A stretch of 64,000 bases of DNA from Tolypocladium sp. Sup5 PDA-1 (taxonomy: Eukaryota > Ascomycota > Sordariomycetes > Hypocreales > Ophiocordycipitaceae): contig JPHH03000017.1 of assembly GCA_000750105.3 (NCBI GenBank), positions 1 through 64,000 on the forward strand. Reading direction: 5' to 3'. Under the pieces are notes generated by a model. It was not told where the DNA came from. It was given only the letters and a program-made list of their open reading frames with translations, and ran no database searches. The first letter of the stretch is position 1, and every line of letters begins with the position of its first letter. Both the position numbers and the translations under genes were made by a program. This document shows, one piece after another, positions 20,690 through 31,878 of the stretch.

Positions 20690-21116
20690 GGGTTACAAGG
20701 CTTGTGTACAAACCGTGTACGAATATGATGTGATAGAAGGCGTCCATATGGTGGGAGAGATCCGAGAGACCGGACGGCACTCCATATTAAGAATCTATTA
20801 ATCCAGCAAATCTGGTATTGGATACTTGAAAATCAAAGAGCATGTCACTTGCATCGGCAATTGACTGAAAACCGAGCAGAGAACCAGCATCCGCCAAAGA
20901 TGCAGAGGTCAATTCCACTTGACTTCCAGGCAGCCAACTATTGTCCGAGCCCAGTACCTAATAAACGCCCGCCTGCCAGAAGCATGCATCAAGTAGCAAA
21001 AATATCCATCAATGGATGGTGCCAAGTATTTCCCCAAACGCCTGCAAATCCGCTGTGTCGTGTTTCGTGTCGTCATGCCAGTCTCCCTCGGACCATCCCC
21101 CGCGCTCGTTTGGCCA
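20690..21116. other. Convergent 3' region, COX20 / unknown protein
   Basis: 427 bp between two convergent stops, moderately AT-rich; nothing beyond the 3' UTRs is apparent. Confidence 0.5.
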
Positions 21117-21962
21117 TCAAATCGTCGTGATGGCAAACTTCTGGCCCTCGGCGTCGATGAAGCGGACCTTTCTGATCGGCGATCGTTTCTTGACCACGCC
21201 GCCAGACGGCGTAGGTGTCTCTCCATGGCGTCTCTGACTGCGCTTGGCCCGGGCCTCGTTCTCCTCCCGCCTCCGATACTCGGCCATCTGCTGCCGTCGC
21301 TTCATGGCTCGGGCCTGTGCTAATGCCGGCGTGGGCTTGAAGCCGACTCCATTGATACCGGTGCCGTCGTCATCCTCGTCGTCCGGGTCGTAGATGGTAA
21401 TCTCATCCTCGTGCCACGTGAGAGCCGCGCGCACCGGGTCAGCGACGGACGGCTCATCGGCGTTGTCTTTGTTCTTGTCTTTGCCAGGCGACTTCTTCAG
21501 GCGCAGCGGAGGAGTGCCGGCACGTCTCCTCCCGGGAGATTTGTGCTCGGGGGGCAGCTCGACGATGGGCCGCGCCCTCCCCGGCGTCTCCTCTGTGGGT
21601 TCTGTAGATGCAATCGCGACATCGGGTTGCGGCCGCGGTGGCGACGTCTCGCTGGGCTCGCTGGGCTCGCCCTCGGCAACCGCATCTCCCGCCTCGGCCG
21701 CATGCCTCATGTCCTCATCCGGCCGCTGGCGCTTTCGCGTCGCGTCCGTGGCCTCAACCTCGTCAGGATCATCGCCAGCAACCCCGCCCCCACCTTCCAG
21801 CGCCAGACCACGGAACCTGTGCGCAACGATGGTCCGCGGGCTGTTGTTGCCGTCTTCGGACGGCTCCGTCTTGGAAGGGTCAAAGGAAAACTTGATGGGC
21901 GTGATGGGAAGCTCCTCGCCACGCTTGCGCTTGGGCGTGGTCGTGGGCGAGGGCTCAGCCAT
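21117..21962 (-). CDS. Conserved-looking protein of unknown function, charged and low-complexity
   Basis: Single exon, 281 aa from the first ATG (21962). No known domain was recognised. The N-terminus is basic (PKRKRGEELP) and leads to SPRTIVAHRFRGLALEGGGG. The middle is acidic and Pro/Ser-rich. Near the C-terminus come ALTWHEDEITIYDPDDEDDDGTG, a basic coiled-coil-like stretch (ARAMKRRQQMAEYRRREE) and a tail RKVRFIDAEGQKFAITTI. The ordered N- and C-terminal blocks flanking a disordered middle suggest a nuclear protein whose ends are constrained, and the layout resembles uncharacterised Sordariomycete proteins, but that is from general memory. A frame open 27 bp further upstream would need a GTG start and was not used. 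Confidence 0.7.
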   Translation of the reverse strand: MAEPSPTTTPKRKRGEELPITPIKFSFDPSKTEPSEDGNNSPRTIVAHRFRGLALEGGGGVAGDDPDEVEATDATRKRQRPDEDMRHAAEAGDAVAEGEPSEPSETSPPRPQPDVAIASTEPTEETPGRARPIVELPPEHKSPGRRRAGTPPLRLKKSPGKDKNKDNADEPSVADPVRAALTWHEDEITIYDPDDEDDDGTGINGVGFKPTPALAQARAMKRRQQMAEYRRREENEARAKRSQRRHGETPTPSGGVVKKRSPIRKVRFIDAEGQKFAITTI

Positions 21963-23144
21963 GGCGAGCGATCCGATACGTGGTGCCACAGCTGAGAGCT
22001 CTGTCGAGCTTGGAGGGAGAGCGAGAGCCGGCGTGGGTAATCGGGTATGTTGGATTCTGCAGTACCAGGCTGTGGTTTCCGCGGCCCGATGCTGCAGCGG
22101 CTCAAAAACGGCAAAGAAGCTCGAATAGGGACGGATTCCGGTGTAGCCGTGGATGTTTGCTGCAGGATTCGGGGTCTGCTCAAAGAGCAGCGATGGAGGA
22201 GGCAGGATGTGGTTGGTGTAAGGGAGTACGGAGGGTGAGGGTACGCCCGCGGCAGTGAGAGGAGGTTAATTTAGGTGAGCTGCGGCAGGTCAGAAGGTAA
22301 ACCTGAGGTGAGCTAGCGGCCTTATAAAGGCCAGCACTATTTTGCTACAAACACAACAGCCGTTGAATAAAGCCGTTCAAAGGAGGTGCTTGAATGAGCT
22401 GCGATTACGGCAGTTGATGGGCCTGCGGAACAAATTCATCGCTGGACTGCTTTGTCTCGGGCCCTTGTCCCTGTGCAGACAGTGCAGTGTTCGATTTCGG
22501 CAATGCACACCTGAGCATTGGACCGTAGAGTCTAGCATAAGGTAATACTTTGTCGTCCTCACCCACTACAGTAGACATCGGCTAGCGCATCACGAGGTGG
22601 GTGGGCATTGAGCAGCTTTGAACCATGGAAACGGCCTGTCTCTTATATTCACAAAGGAACTCGTGTCGGCAAGCGCTATGCAAAGGAATGACTAGCTCAG
22701 GACTTATGCCCGCAATGTCAACCGTGCGCTTTAGAAACACCTTGCATGAGGTAATGATACTGTATACTACCTAGATACTTATTTTACCGCCTGACCCCCG
22801 AGCAAGTAGTCCGTACAGTGGGATATCAATATAACTTGAACCTAGTAACTTACCTACTGAAGGAATGCACTTAACTTCCTAAGTGCGGTAACGTACTTCG
22901 TAGTAAGCGACAAGAGAGAAAGTCAAAGCCGATCCTACCTTACGAAAGACCATTCTGCTATTACTTCGTAGGCCTACGAAGTACTAAGTTACATTTCTAG
23001 CATGCACATTTTTGAGAGAGGGAAACCCTAATAAATACGACATACTGCGAGGATAAGGCCTAGCTGGCTTCTATCACGTCAAGGTCACATTGCATTATTG
23101 TACTGAAATGCTGGGCAAGTTTCGTATTTGCTTAAAGACGTCAA
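21963..23144. other. Gene-poor, AT-rich intergenic region
   Basis: About 1.2 kb. The left part is the promoter of the unknown minus-strand gene. From about 22740 to 23060 the sequence becomes AT-rich with recurrent ACTTCGT/ACGAAGT words and a 22-bp perfect palindrome (listed separately). No open frame is convincing. Confidence 0.55.
22962..22983. repeat. 22-bp perfect palindrome with TACTTCGTA arms
   Basis: Each 11-base arm (TACTTCGTAGG and its complement) is perfect, centred on GGCC at 22971-22974. A separate single copy of TACTTCGTA lies at 22894-22902. It could form a cruciform or a dimeric protein site, or be a relic of a short mobile element; there is no flanking duplication to decide. 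Confidence 0.8.
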
Positions 23145-24875
23145 CTACTTATCCTCCTTTTCCTTTTCCTTTTCCTCCTCCTCGTCTCCAAACACCAGGC
23201 CATAAAACGTCCTCGCATCCATCAGCACATTCATCCCATACCCGCCCTCCACCTCTTCCTGGTCCCACCTCGTCTCCGCCATCACGTCCCTCGCCAGCAC
23301 CGCCGTGCCAAAGACGTGCATCCGCGTGTTGACGCGGCTGGTCGCGCAGCGCTCGTGCCGCACGACGGCGCGCTTCATGGGGAACCCCTTGATGCGGCAT
23401 ACCATGTCCCCCAGCTGCGCGCGCGACGGCACGAGCGCAATCTTGAACGGCGTCGGCCCCTTGAGGGTGCGGAACCGCAGGATCGCCAGGCGCGGCTCCT
23501 CGGGCGTGGCGGTGGTGTAGTTCCACGACTCCTGGAGCCCCGTCGACATTGGCTGGTCCTCGTCGTCGGGGTAGTACGAGAGATAGCTGAACAGCTCTGT
23601 GCCGATGAAGTCGATGCGGTGGTTGTCAAAGGACGTCAGGTCTGCGGGCCTGGGATCCGGGCTCTCCAGCATGCGCTGCATGAGAGAGTCGTGCTCCTGG
23701 TACGCCGTGTCGAGCTCGCCCTGATGCAGCCGCTGGAGCTCGGCCTCCCACTTGTCCGTCAGCTCCAGCGAGGAGACGAGTTCCGTCGCCGAGGGCCCCA
23801 GGGACGTCACCACACCGAGCACGTCGGCGCGCAGGCTCATGGCGGACCGGGCCATCTCGTCGTTCTCGTTGCGGTCATAGTCGTTGAAGAGCGAGTAGTC
23901 GGGCTCGCCGTTGTAGAACTGGACAACACCGCCCACGGTCTCGAGCTCGTCTCCCCCCAGCAAGTTCCTCACCAGCTTGCAAAAAGCCACCCGCTCGTCG
24001 CAGCTCTCTGGGAGGAGGCTGTTGCGGCTCATGAAGTTGACCGTGTCCACCCAGACGTCGAGGAGGGACTTGCTGTAGTCCATCGGAAACCCGCGGCCGT
24101 CCGACGACAGCCCGACGAGGCCGTATATCTTGTCCCGCGGGTCCTTGCACTGCGCATCGGCGTGGCTTTCCAGCAGACGCCTCAGCGAGCAGCTACCGTT
24201 GTACTTGTTGCGCCGCAGGTGGTCCAGGTTGAAGGGCCCGCCGCGGTTCATGCTCCAGCGCGAGTACCAGTCGACCCAGCGGATGAAGCGGTCCCAGTCG
24301 AGCGCCTCCCCGCCGCCGATGCACACCTGGATCTTGCGGGCCTTGCCTATCTCCTGCAGGATCCAGACTCTGTTCCAGTAGCCATCGGCGACGATCTTGT
24401 TCTTTACCTTTTCAGAGCCGGTGTGGTCGTCCGCGTCGACGTCTATGCTCGAGTACTCGGCGCCGAGCCAGATGAGGACCGTTGACGCCCGGGTGTAGAT
24501 GTGCGGCATGATGCGCAGCTGGCGACTCTTCTCAGGGATGTCATGCTGGTTAATCGATATCGCGTCGATCCAAATGGGCACCCGCCGCGGTTTATTGCGC
24601 ATGTGGTGCAGCGCAGCCCAGAGGTTCGCCGTCACGCTGAACTCGACATCGTCCACGACGATCTTCTTCCTGGTAGACTCATCGCCCCAGCGGTACGATA
24701 GGGCCTCGTACGCGGGTCTCTGACCGAACGTTGTGGTATTCAGGCGGCAGACGAGCAGTCCGTCCTGGTTCAGCTCTGGTTCGATTGTCACGAGCCGGAT
24801 GCTGTCTGTGTTGGCGTCGAGGGGCCGGTTGGCGTATGGCGCCGCGAGGATTGGTGATTCGGAATGAGACTCCAT
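23145..24875 (-). CDS. HET-domain (heterokaryon incompatibility) protein
   Basis: Single exon, 576 aa. The HET domain (PF06985) occupies roughly residues 53-240: AYEALSYRWGDES is the first conserved block, VPIWIDAISINQHDIPEKSRQL...YTRASTVLIWLGAE the second, and CKDPRDKIYGLVGLSSD the third. Such domains trigger programmed death of fused incompatible hyphae and are TIR-like in fold. The C-terminal 300 residues have no second domain that I recognise (no NACHT, WD repeats or ankyrins). The last residues are a Glu/Lys run encoded by a CCTTTT-type repeat on the plus strand right at the stop codon, so the length of the tail may vary. Incompatibility function cannot be inferred, since most HET genes are untested. 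Confidence 0.92.
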   Translation of the reverse strand: MESHSESPILAAPYANRPLDANTDSIRLVTIEPELNQDGLLVCRLNTTTFGQRPAYEALSYRWGDESTRKKIVVDDVEFSVTANLWAALHHMRNKPRRVPIWIDAISINQHDIPEKSRQLRIMPHIYTRASTVLIWLGAEYSSIDVDADDHTGSEKVKNKIVADGYWNRVWILQEIGKARKIQVCIGGGEALDWDRFIRWVDWYSRWSMNRGGPFNLDHLRRNKYNGSCSLRRLLESHADAQCKDPRDKIYGLVGLSSDGRGFPMDYSKSLLDVWVDTVNFMSRNSLLPESCDERVAFCKLVRNLLGGDELETVGGVVQFYNGEPDYSLFNDYDRNENDEMARSAMSLRADVLGVVTSLGPSATELVSSLELTDKWEAELQRLHQGELDTAYQEHDSLMQRMLESPDPRPADLTSFDNHRIDFIGTELFSYLSYYPDDEDQPMSTGLQESWNYTTATPEEPRLAILRFRTLKGPTPFKIALVPSRAQLGDMVCRIKGFPMKRAVVRHERCATSRVNTRMHVFGTAVLARDVMAETRWDQEEVEGGYGMNVLMDARTFYGLVFGDEEEEKEKEKEDK

Positions 24876-25292
24876 GGCTGCCGACGCGATCAGATCTCAC
24901 CAGCACATTGTAGGGACAAGCACCATTCCTTGAAGTTTTGAGACCGAAAAGCCCGCATCCTGGAGCGCGTGGACAGTGAACTTCGACATCGTGAGCCCCT
25001 GTCCTCAGCCGCAATTTCATCGTCCGCCAGCCACCTTGAACTATTACTTCGCAGCACGCACCAGGCCGCGGGCATTCAAGTGGGCCTCTCATACGAAGCA
25101 CTTGATGGTGACAAGAATTGAGCATGTGTGGCAATAGAGGAACATTTTAAGGTCCTGCCTACCTTGGGTAGGTAGACAATAACTATCGCAGTGGCTGAAC
25201 GGGCCGAACAAAAGTGGAATGCACACTCCAGCAGACGTAGCTGGGAGTACCCATATAGGGCTGCCAGTTCGGTTTGATACAATCTACCAAAT
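24876..25292. other. Intergenic region upstream of the HET gene
   Basis: 417 bp holding the HET promoter and the 3' end of the next minus-strand gene. No gene or clear motif seen. Confidence 0.5.
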
Positions 25293-28200
25293 TCACCACG
25301 CAAACGCTTCCTCATACATCTCTGCAGCTGCAGCCGCAGGCGACTCAGCCGTCAAGGCCTCCATCTCCATCTCAAATATCGGCGGCTCTCCGCCAGCCAC
25401 GCCCTTTGGGACGCACGCCCGGATCATCCGCTCGAAGCGCCTCTTGACAACTTCAAACTCCTCGTCCTCGCCGTGCAGCACCACCACCTCTGTACTCAGG
25501 CCTGGCCCCGTCAGCCTGAACAGCAGGCCCTTGGTGTCGGCGCCCAGCGTGAGCGGTATCTCTTCCCTAAGCTGGGACCACGTCTTGTCCCGGAACGCGC
25601 CATTTGGCTTCCAGTCACGGCACTGGAGCACAGGGCTGCGTGAGAGAATCACGCTGTAGAGAACCCTGATGTTTGGCTTTCCCAGTGTTGGCTTCTGTGT
25701 CGGTGTATTTTGTTTGGGCAGCCTCTCTTGCTCGGGAATTTGTTTGTTCTTTTTCCCCGTTTCCTGATTTGATACTGGGACATAACCGCCAACAGCCTCA
25801 CGAGCATGCATGCCCGCAGCTGGTCTTGGAGGAGGTCGCATGCTGCCCTGAGCCTCCACGGGCTGAGGTGGTGAGACTGGATTGACAGCACGAGGGCTTG
25901 AGGGAGGCGTGGCGCTGGCGTCAATCTTGATTGTCTGGCATCTGGAGTCCTCGCCAGACACCCTCTTCGCCTCTTGTCTGGAGCGTGGAGGCTCCGTCGC
26001 TGCTCTGGTGAAACTCGGCCAGTGCAAGTGTTCCGCAAGGCTTTCCCGTGGCGGCCCTTTGGCCACATTTTCCGACAGCGGTGCAGACGGCTCTTCCATG
26101 GATGGTGTCGTCACGCGGCCAGACTGTGATGCTGCCTCCGGGGAGCCTGGATATTTCGATGGTGTCTCCGGCTGCGCGTCTTGAACTTTTGTGCCCGTGC
26201 CGCCCTGAGGAATCCGCACCATGTCCATCTCGGTTCCCCCAAACTCCTCGTCCAATACAGACTCATGCCTAGAGTGCAAGTGTGTTGTGGAAGGCCTAGA
26301 AGACTCATACAGTGGTATGATTCCTGGGGACCTTTCTTGTCCAGGTGTTTCCCTATCGAACTCGCCGAATTCCCTTGTTGGCGTTAGCGAGTCTCTTGTT
26401 GGCGTTGGCGAGTCCCTCGATGGCGCTGGTGATTGCCTTGACGGCGTTCGTGTGTGATCCCGCGGTGGCAGCACCAGCGACTCTTGTGGTGTTCTTCCTG
26501 GTGACCCCTCTTGTCCCTGTGTTTGTCTCTGAAGCATTTTGGATTCCCTTGATGGGGCTTGTGTGCGATCCCGCGATGGTGACGATGGCGAAACTTCTTG
26601 TCCCGTTGAATTCGAAGTGTCATCTTCGTGTTGCTGACGTGCACCTTGGACTTCATGTTCCACAGTCTGTCTTACTGAAGCAGCCGCAAGTTCGGTGAGT
26701 GGCAGACTCGAAGCTCCGCTCACCGGGACTTCCTGTGCTGGGGCTTCCTGCGTTGGGGTTGTCACCGTTGCCAGCAGTGGCGGAGTCTGTCCGGCCGTTG
26801 CAGTTGCGGAGGGTGTTTGAGGCGAAGCAGAAGCTGTCCTCAATGGGCCACTCTGGACTGGCGCACTGGCTGGGAGATCCTGTGGCAGACAACCCGCAGC
26901 TTCTCCCCGCGGTTGCGCTGCACGAGTGTCTCCAGCCTGACGCGATGGTGTTGCCGCGGCTTCTGGTTGCGGCTGGACAGAAGTTGGTGTCACCGTTGTC
27001 TGCTCCTTACTTATAGGCGATGGCGCCAAGTCTCTCTGCCGCTGTGCTGATGGCGCTGCCTCGCGGGTTTGTCCGAGAGTCCCCGGCACTGCGCCCTTCG
27101 AAATCTTCGGTGCTGGGTCTCTCGCCGAGTCGCTGATCTCGCCTGGTTTGGTGTTCAACTTCACCACCAGCTTTCGCTTAACGCCAGAGCCACTCTCCTC
27201 GCTCGACTCGTCGTCCTCGGATGGAGATTTCAGTGCCTCGTCCAGCTGCTCCAGCTGCTCCCGGCTCGCCGCGCCAAATGGTTGGCGTTCCATCCTTACA
27301 CGACCGGACCAACGTTGAGGGACGGGCTCCACAGAGTCCAGAGGTGTAGGCTTGACACGCTTGTATGTTTTCAATGGGCCTGGTTTTTTTCTGGCGTACT
27401 CGGTGTGCTCAGTTCCTGGGTCGTGCCGCCGCTTGGTACGCTTCGCCTGGCGCTCATTGTTGGTCTCGTCGACCGATCGATTGCCGCCAGGGAGGACTCT
27501 GAAAATTGCCAGTCTCTGCGTCGAGTCAGCTTCGTGGAACCTTTGTCAAGGGCTACAGTACACTTGGGAAAATGGGGAACCGGGGGAAGACTCACACCCG
27601 TGGCAGCCGGCTCCTGGATGTTGGGTAACTCGGGATGGTCCTCATTCTGACCTTGGGTTGCATTCGCGTCGGATGTCTGACTCTGACCATCCACGGTCGG
27701 CTCAAACTGCATGTGAGCCGCGGGAACGATAGACTCATCACCGACAGCGCGGAAAGAAGCTCTGCTGTAAGGTTCAGTGGTATTGGATTGCCGTGGCGGA
27801 GAGCGGTGGCTGTTCGGCAAAGGTATCGAACTTGCGTTGGACGAGCTTGAGCCGACCGGCACTTCTTTGCCCGACGCCCTCTTCCTGCGCCTCTTCATGT
27901 CCCTCACCGTGTCTTCTTCGTGGGCTATCTTTTTATTTGCCTTGTACTGGACGTTTCGGTGTCCCTGGAGATTCATTCGCCAGAGGAGCAGCAGGACGTT
28001 CCGCTTGATGCTGTTGTGCTCGAGGTTAGCGAGAGACTTTCGCAAGACGGGCGGAACAATACTTACTATCCATGATGTGTGGAATATTGCAGCTTGTTGT
28101 AAAAGTGCGACGCTTTCTCGTCTGGCCAGAACTTGGCACCGTTTCCACGAACCTCGAGGTACTCGAGGGTCATTTCAGTGAGTCCAGAACGGTCGTCATC

Positions 28201-28422
28201 AGATCTCCATTCATAAAACTTGTAGCCTTGAACGCCGCCCTTTGTCACAAACAACTTTCTGAAGACCCGAATGTCGTCGATGAATGCCTGGCATCGACCC
28301 AGGGTTTCATCGCCATAGCCAAGTTGCTTCCGAAGGATTCTTATTTTGGGAACCTGAGCAGCCACATTTGGATGCGCCATGATGCTGGCAAAGGAAGGGT
28401 CCAAGCCGTTTGGTGAAGTCAT
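25293..28422 (-). CDS. Large Ser/Pro-rich protein of unknown function
   Basis: Minus strand, exons 28422-28067, 28010-27596, 27515-25293 (997 aa). No known domain was recognised. Residues 1-150 look ordered (KIRILRKQLGYGDETLGRCQAF, FRKLFVTKGGVQGYKFYEW, HFYNKLQYSTHHGYIKRNVLLLLWRMNLQGHRN) and are followed by a basic stretch (RDMKRRRKRAS), which may be a nuclear signal. The middle 600 residues are disordered, rich in Ser, Pro, Thr, Gln and Glu, with a short tandem repeat (26375-26455). The last 130 residues look ordered again (IRVLYSVILSRSPVLQCRDWKP, TKGLLFRLTGPGLSTEVVVLHGEDEEFEVVKRRFERMIRACVP). The second intron (27595-27516) was needed to merge two frames: GGT is followed by GTGAGT, and the acceptor has a CTGAC branch upstream. 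Alternative start: ATG at 28380. Confidence 0.72.
26375..26455 (-). repeat. 21-bp coding minisatellite
   Basis: Three full copies and one partial copy of a degenerate 21-bp unit, each encoding seven residues of the form (D/E/Q)SxxPTR in the Ser/Pro-rich middle of the 997-residue protein. The repeat length keeps frame, so copy number could vary without breaking the gene. Confidence 0.75.
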
Positions 28423-29196
28423 CAGGAGCGGTCGACACAGCTGTCGACAATCTCGCAACTCTTAATGATGGGGTGAGCGAAGAGCACGGGGAGTCGAGGA
28501 GTTGAGGATTTGGGGGGTGGCCCGATGGGCAAAGAGGCAGCCAACCCAAGAGCTACACAGTTAAGGGGAGAGAGATAGGACGGCCGCTCTCTCCGTTGCG
28601 TTGGCATGAAACGCCGGCCGCCTTTTCTATGACCTGCATGGGCATTTTCCAGTTTATATGATGTCGCCTGCAGGAGGCCGCCACACCACCACCAGGCCCC
28701 GGCAGCCTTGGAGGTTTTTGGGTCACCTTGACTGTTGGACGGCACGGAGCGGCACCACAACCAGTCCGATTGGCTTCATGCGGCCCACCGGCTTCCTATT
28801 ATTGGATGAGGGCACGCCGTTGTTGTCTCAGCTTGCTGTGCTCAAGTTCTGATGGCTGGGCGAGTGTAACGCAACGAGATAATGAGGCGGACGAAACTTC
28901 TCCGTACACGGCACAGAAATGAGTGGCTGACAAGTCCCAGGGGAATAGGGGAAGGCAGAATTTTCACCTCTGTTCGCTCCTGGAAAGCAGGATAAGCGCT
29001 TTGAATCCGCCTTGTGCTTGTGCTTTAAATACCTCCACATCTGTCCGCGTATTCACGTAGGCCGAAACCTTCCTCCTTAATGCCTAGCACTCTAGCTGCA
29101 ACTCCTGCCATAGCTCCGGTTTCCCAGCAGAGCCGACGCTCGATCAAAGGTTGAAAAGTCGAGTTGTTCCAACTGGAAATCCTCTCGTTCTGAATT
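28423..29196. promoter_or_regulatory. Divergent intergenic region
   Basis: 774 bp between the 997-residue gene (minus) and the small gene at 29197 (plus). No convincing open frame; no specific motif picked out. Confidence 0.45.
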
Positions 29197-29750
29197 ATGG
29201 CGTCTCCTGCGAGCAGTATTTCATTGACGGAGGTGCCGTCAACCGGAGCGGAGGAAGTTTCTACTCCTTCTAGTGACGCCGTTGGCTCACCGACGACTGG
29301 CAACACCAGTGAAACGACCCAGTCCCGGTGTGCTCGTTGTACAGTCGCCCGCATCCATCAGATACACGAAAGCAGAATGACACTGACAGACATGATCCCA
29401 GGCCGAGCGAGGAAGCGACGAACGAGACGCACTTGTCGTTTGTCAGGCCATCACATGAACTTGGATCTTCGAGGGCTGGAGCGCCGTATTACCAAAGAGT
29501 GCTACTACTACCTACAGCTAGGTCCTGGTATGCACTTTTATTCACCCGGGCTCAAGTTGTCACTGAACCAGGTATGGTTTTCCATTGTCCCACAACGATG
29601 CAAGGCAGATAAGCTAACACAATCGGAACAGAAGTCCACGACGCTGGCTATTACGAAGTAAACGACCTTTTACGAGTCCAACCGCAGATGACATGCGAAG
29701 AATACACGTTTAGGAGCAGGGTTTCGGGATTCGCAATACGGGCTCTATGA
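29197..29750 (+). CDS. Small hypothetical protein, three exons
   Basis: Proposed exons 29197-29327, 29390-29571, 29632-29750 (143 aa). Both introns have good sites: the first ends in ACTGACAG, and the second has a GCTAAC branch 18 bases before its acceptor. With both removed, one frame runs to a TGA at 29748. The product has a Ser/Thr-rich N-terminus (about 1-45) and a more ordered C-terminal half (APYYQRVLLLPTARSWYALLF, then VHDAGYYEVNDLLRVQPQ). No family is recognised. The unspliced first frame also stays open for 154 codons, so the splice model is not forced by the sequence. It may be a lineage-specific gene. Confidence 0.4.
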
Positions 29751-31878
29751 AAGATGTAGGAATGTTAGCATGTGCTAAGGTATCCTTCTGTGGATGTATT
29801 ATTATTATATATATGTACGCTCTTGCACAGGAATAAGAGCTAGGGTTGCCACACATCGACTTACAAGCTTACATTCATACAGTGCTAACAGGATAATAAT
29901 GCACCGTTAAGGGAAATATCATGCAGCACATTAACACATGCAATACTAAGATACTTTAGCTGCACGCATCTTGCCTTAGATTATTATGTCCTCACTAACT
30001 GTCTCGCTAACGAGGAGTGGCAGTTTATTGCCTGCAGATCCAGCTACAATACTAACAAATTGTTAAAGCGAGGGTTAGTTAGCGGGACTGGGTAACGAAT
30101 GTTTAAACATGCGCGGACGAATTTTACACACCCACTGAGAGCCAAACCTATTTGAGAAGGAATCGGCGCCACCCAGCCACACGCCACATCTCGCGCCACA
30201 CCGTGCACTCAGTGCATCGCCCAGTCTTGCCAGTGCCACGCTCAGCTGGAGGGATCGCCGCAACTGTACTCGCATTCCGCTACCATGTCTGCGCCCGCTC
30301 GCTTCCCATTTCATGTAGGGACCAATCTTTGGCCATGTCCTGCGGCGCTGCAAGTTCAATGTCGAGCCGGCTGCGTAGACACTGTCCCGCCGGCCTGATC
30401 TTTTGAACGAAACAGTTGGTAGCCCGGCACTCTGCGCAGTGGCCGTGTTAGTGGTTGCGTTTGACGGCGGTGTTGGCGGCTGTGCGGCGCCTCCGACTTC
30501 GAATTGGGTTTAGGTAGCTCTCCGTGCATGTTCAAAATTCGTCCGCGCATGTGTAAGCATTCGTTCTGGAAGACAGTGCTAGACGGCATCGTTCAAGAGA
30601 GTGCCTGAGTTCGCCTGCCAACGCCATTTCGCAATAGCGAGTGCTGGCCATGATCTCTTGCACTGATGAGTCTATGAGCTAAAGCCGACATAGCAAGTCC
30701 CGAATGTTTCGGCAATCAATCTGGCTGCCTTGTCTTGGGCTCGTACTGGGCTCGCGCAGTGCAGCGACCGGTCGGTTGTGGCTCGCAGTCCATGCACCCC
30801 CACCATGGAGTTTCATTGACGACACCACGAGCAGAACAGCACAACATCGTGACATGAGCATCTTAGACAAGGAATTGGATGAACAATGTTCTACCACTAC
30901 TCAGGCTTGGACCCGGGCGCATCGCTAGCTCGAGCCACGACTGATGTGCGGGAATTGCCTATTTAGGATATTCTTCTTCACATACGATCCCCCACCCAAG
31001 CATTGCGATGAACGCAGACGACTCCGTGCCGGAGTGTTGCGTGGCCTTCAAGTGGCAGAATCATGGCGAAGCGCAGAAAGGAGACAGCTGTGGTCTTTCC
31101 AGGCATTATTTACGTCGCATTTTGGGGTACTCACATGGATTGTCATGCGTGAGAGCATCCGGCGTTCCAGCAAATGATGTCGGAGACACCTGGGATTGCC
31201 CGGCAAATGCCGCACTATCTCTTGAAGTCAAAGATACGTTCACGTACACGATTGCGCGGCTCCTGCAGGGAGACTCTAGTCAGCGGAACATCCTGCTAGG
31301 CCCTGACGTGCGCTTAACTTGAACAAAGTGTTGGACGATGGCTATTATCAATGCCCCTTTTAGCCGCCACACTCATACTCCGCATCTAATCGCTCCGTCA
31401 AGGCGAGAACAACCATGACAACGCCACTTCTTGTTTTGCTACCTCATGTACTCCGTATTTCGTACTTGTCAAGCTTCCAAACCGTCTTTCGTCCATGACT
31501 CCATGCTGACGGGAAAATGGAGCAAGGCAATGTCATCTTCTATCAGTGCTTCGACCTTTGTACTTCATAGTGCAAGTAGGCACCCCACCTCATTGACTCC
31601 CCCCACGCCTTTCCCCTCTATGCTTCAAGCGCTCCAATTGAACTTCACCTTGGGTCCGGTGATGCTGTCAATAAGTATCCCACGACATCATAATAGCCTG
31701 AAATCATTTCCGTCACACTCCAGATGGCATACTTGAAGACTTGAATCCCTTGTCAAATTTCTTGGATATTTTGCGCCTGCTCAATCTTTAAGAGACATCT
31801 GTCATTCTGAGCCACTCGAGATATCACTAGCCATTCATTCAGCCATCCACTTGGAAGACAGATTTAGTATAATCAGCC
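29751..31878. other. 2.1-kb gene-free region
   Basis: The left end is AT-rich (for example TATTATTATTATATATATG near 29800). Several short open frames (such as 31008-31322 and 31431-31736) have no splice partner or family resemblance. The right end holds the leader of the aldose epimerase gene. Confidence 0.5.

Noticed and set aside
22740..23060. Degenerate transposon (RIP-mutated) in the AT-rich stretch
   Set aside because: No remnant of transposase or reverse transcriptase in any frame and no terminal repeats beyond the short palindrome.
31008..31322. 104-codon frame with several cysteines, considered as a small secreted protein
   Set aside because: No signal peptide at its start and no LysM, CFEM or other recognisable pattern.
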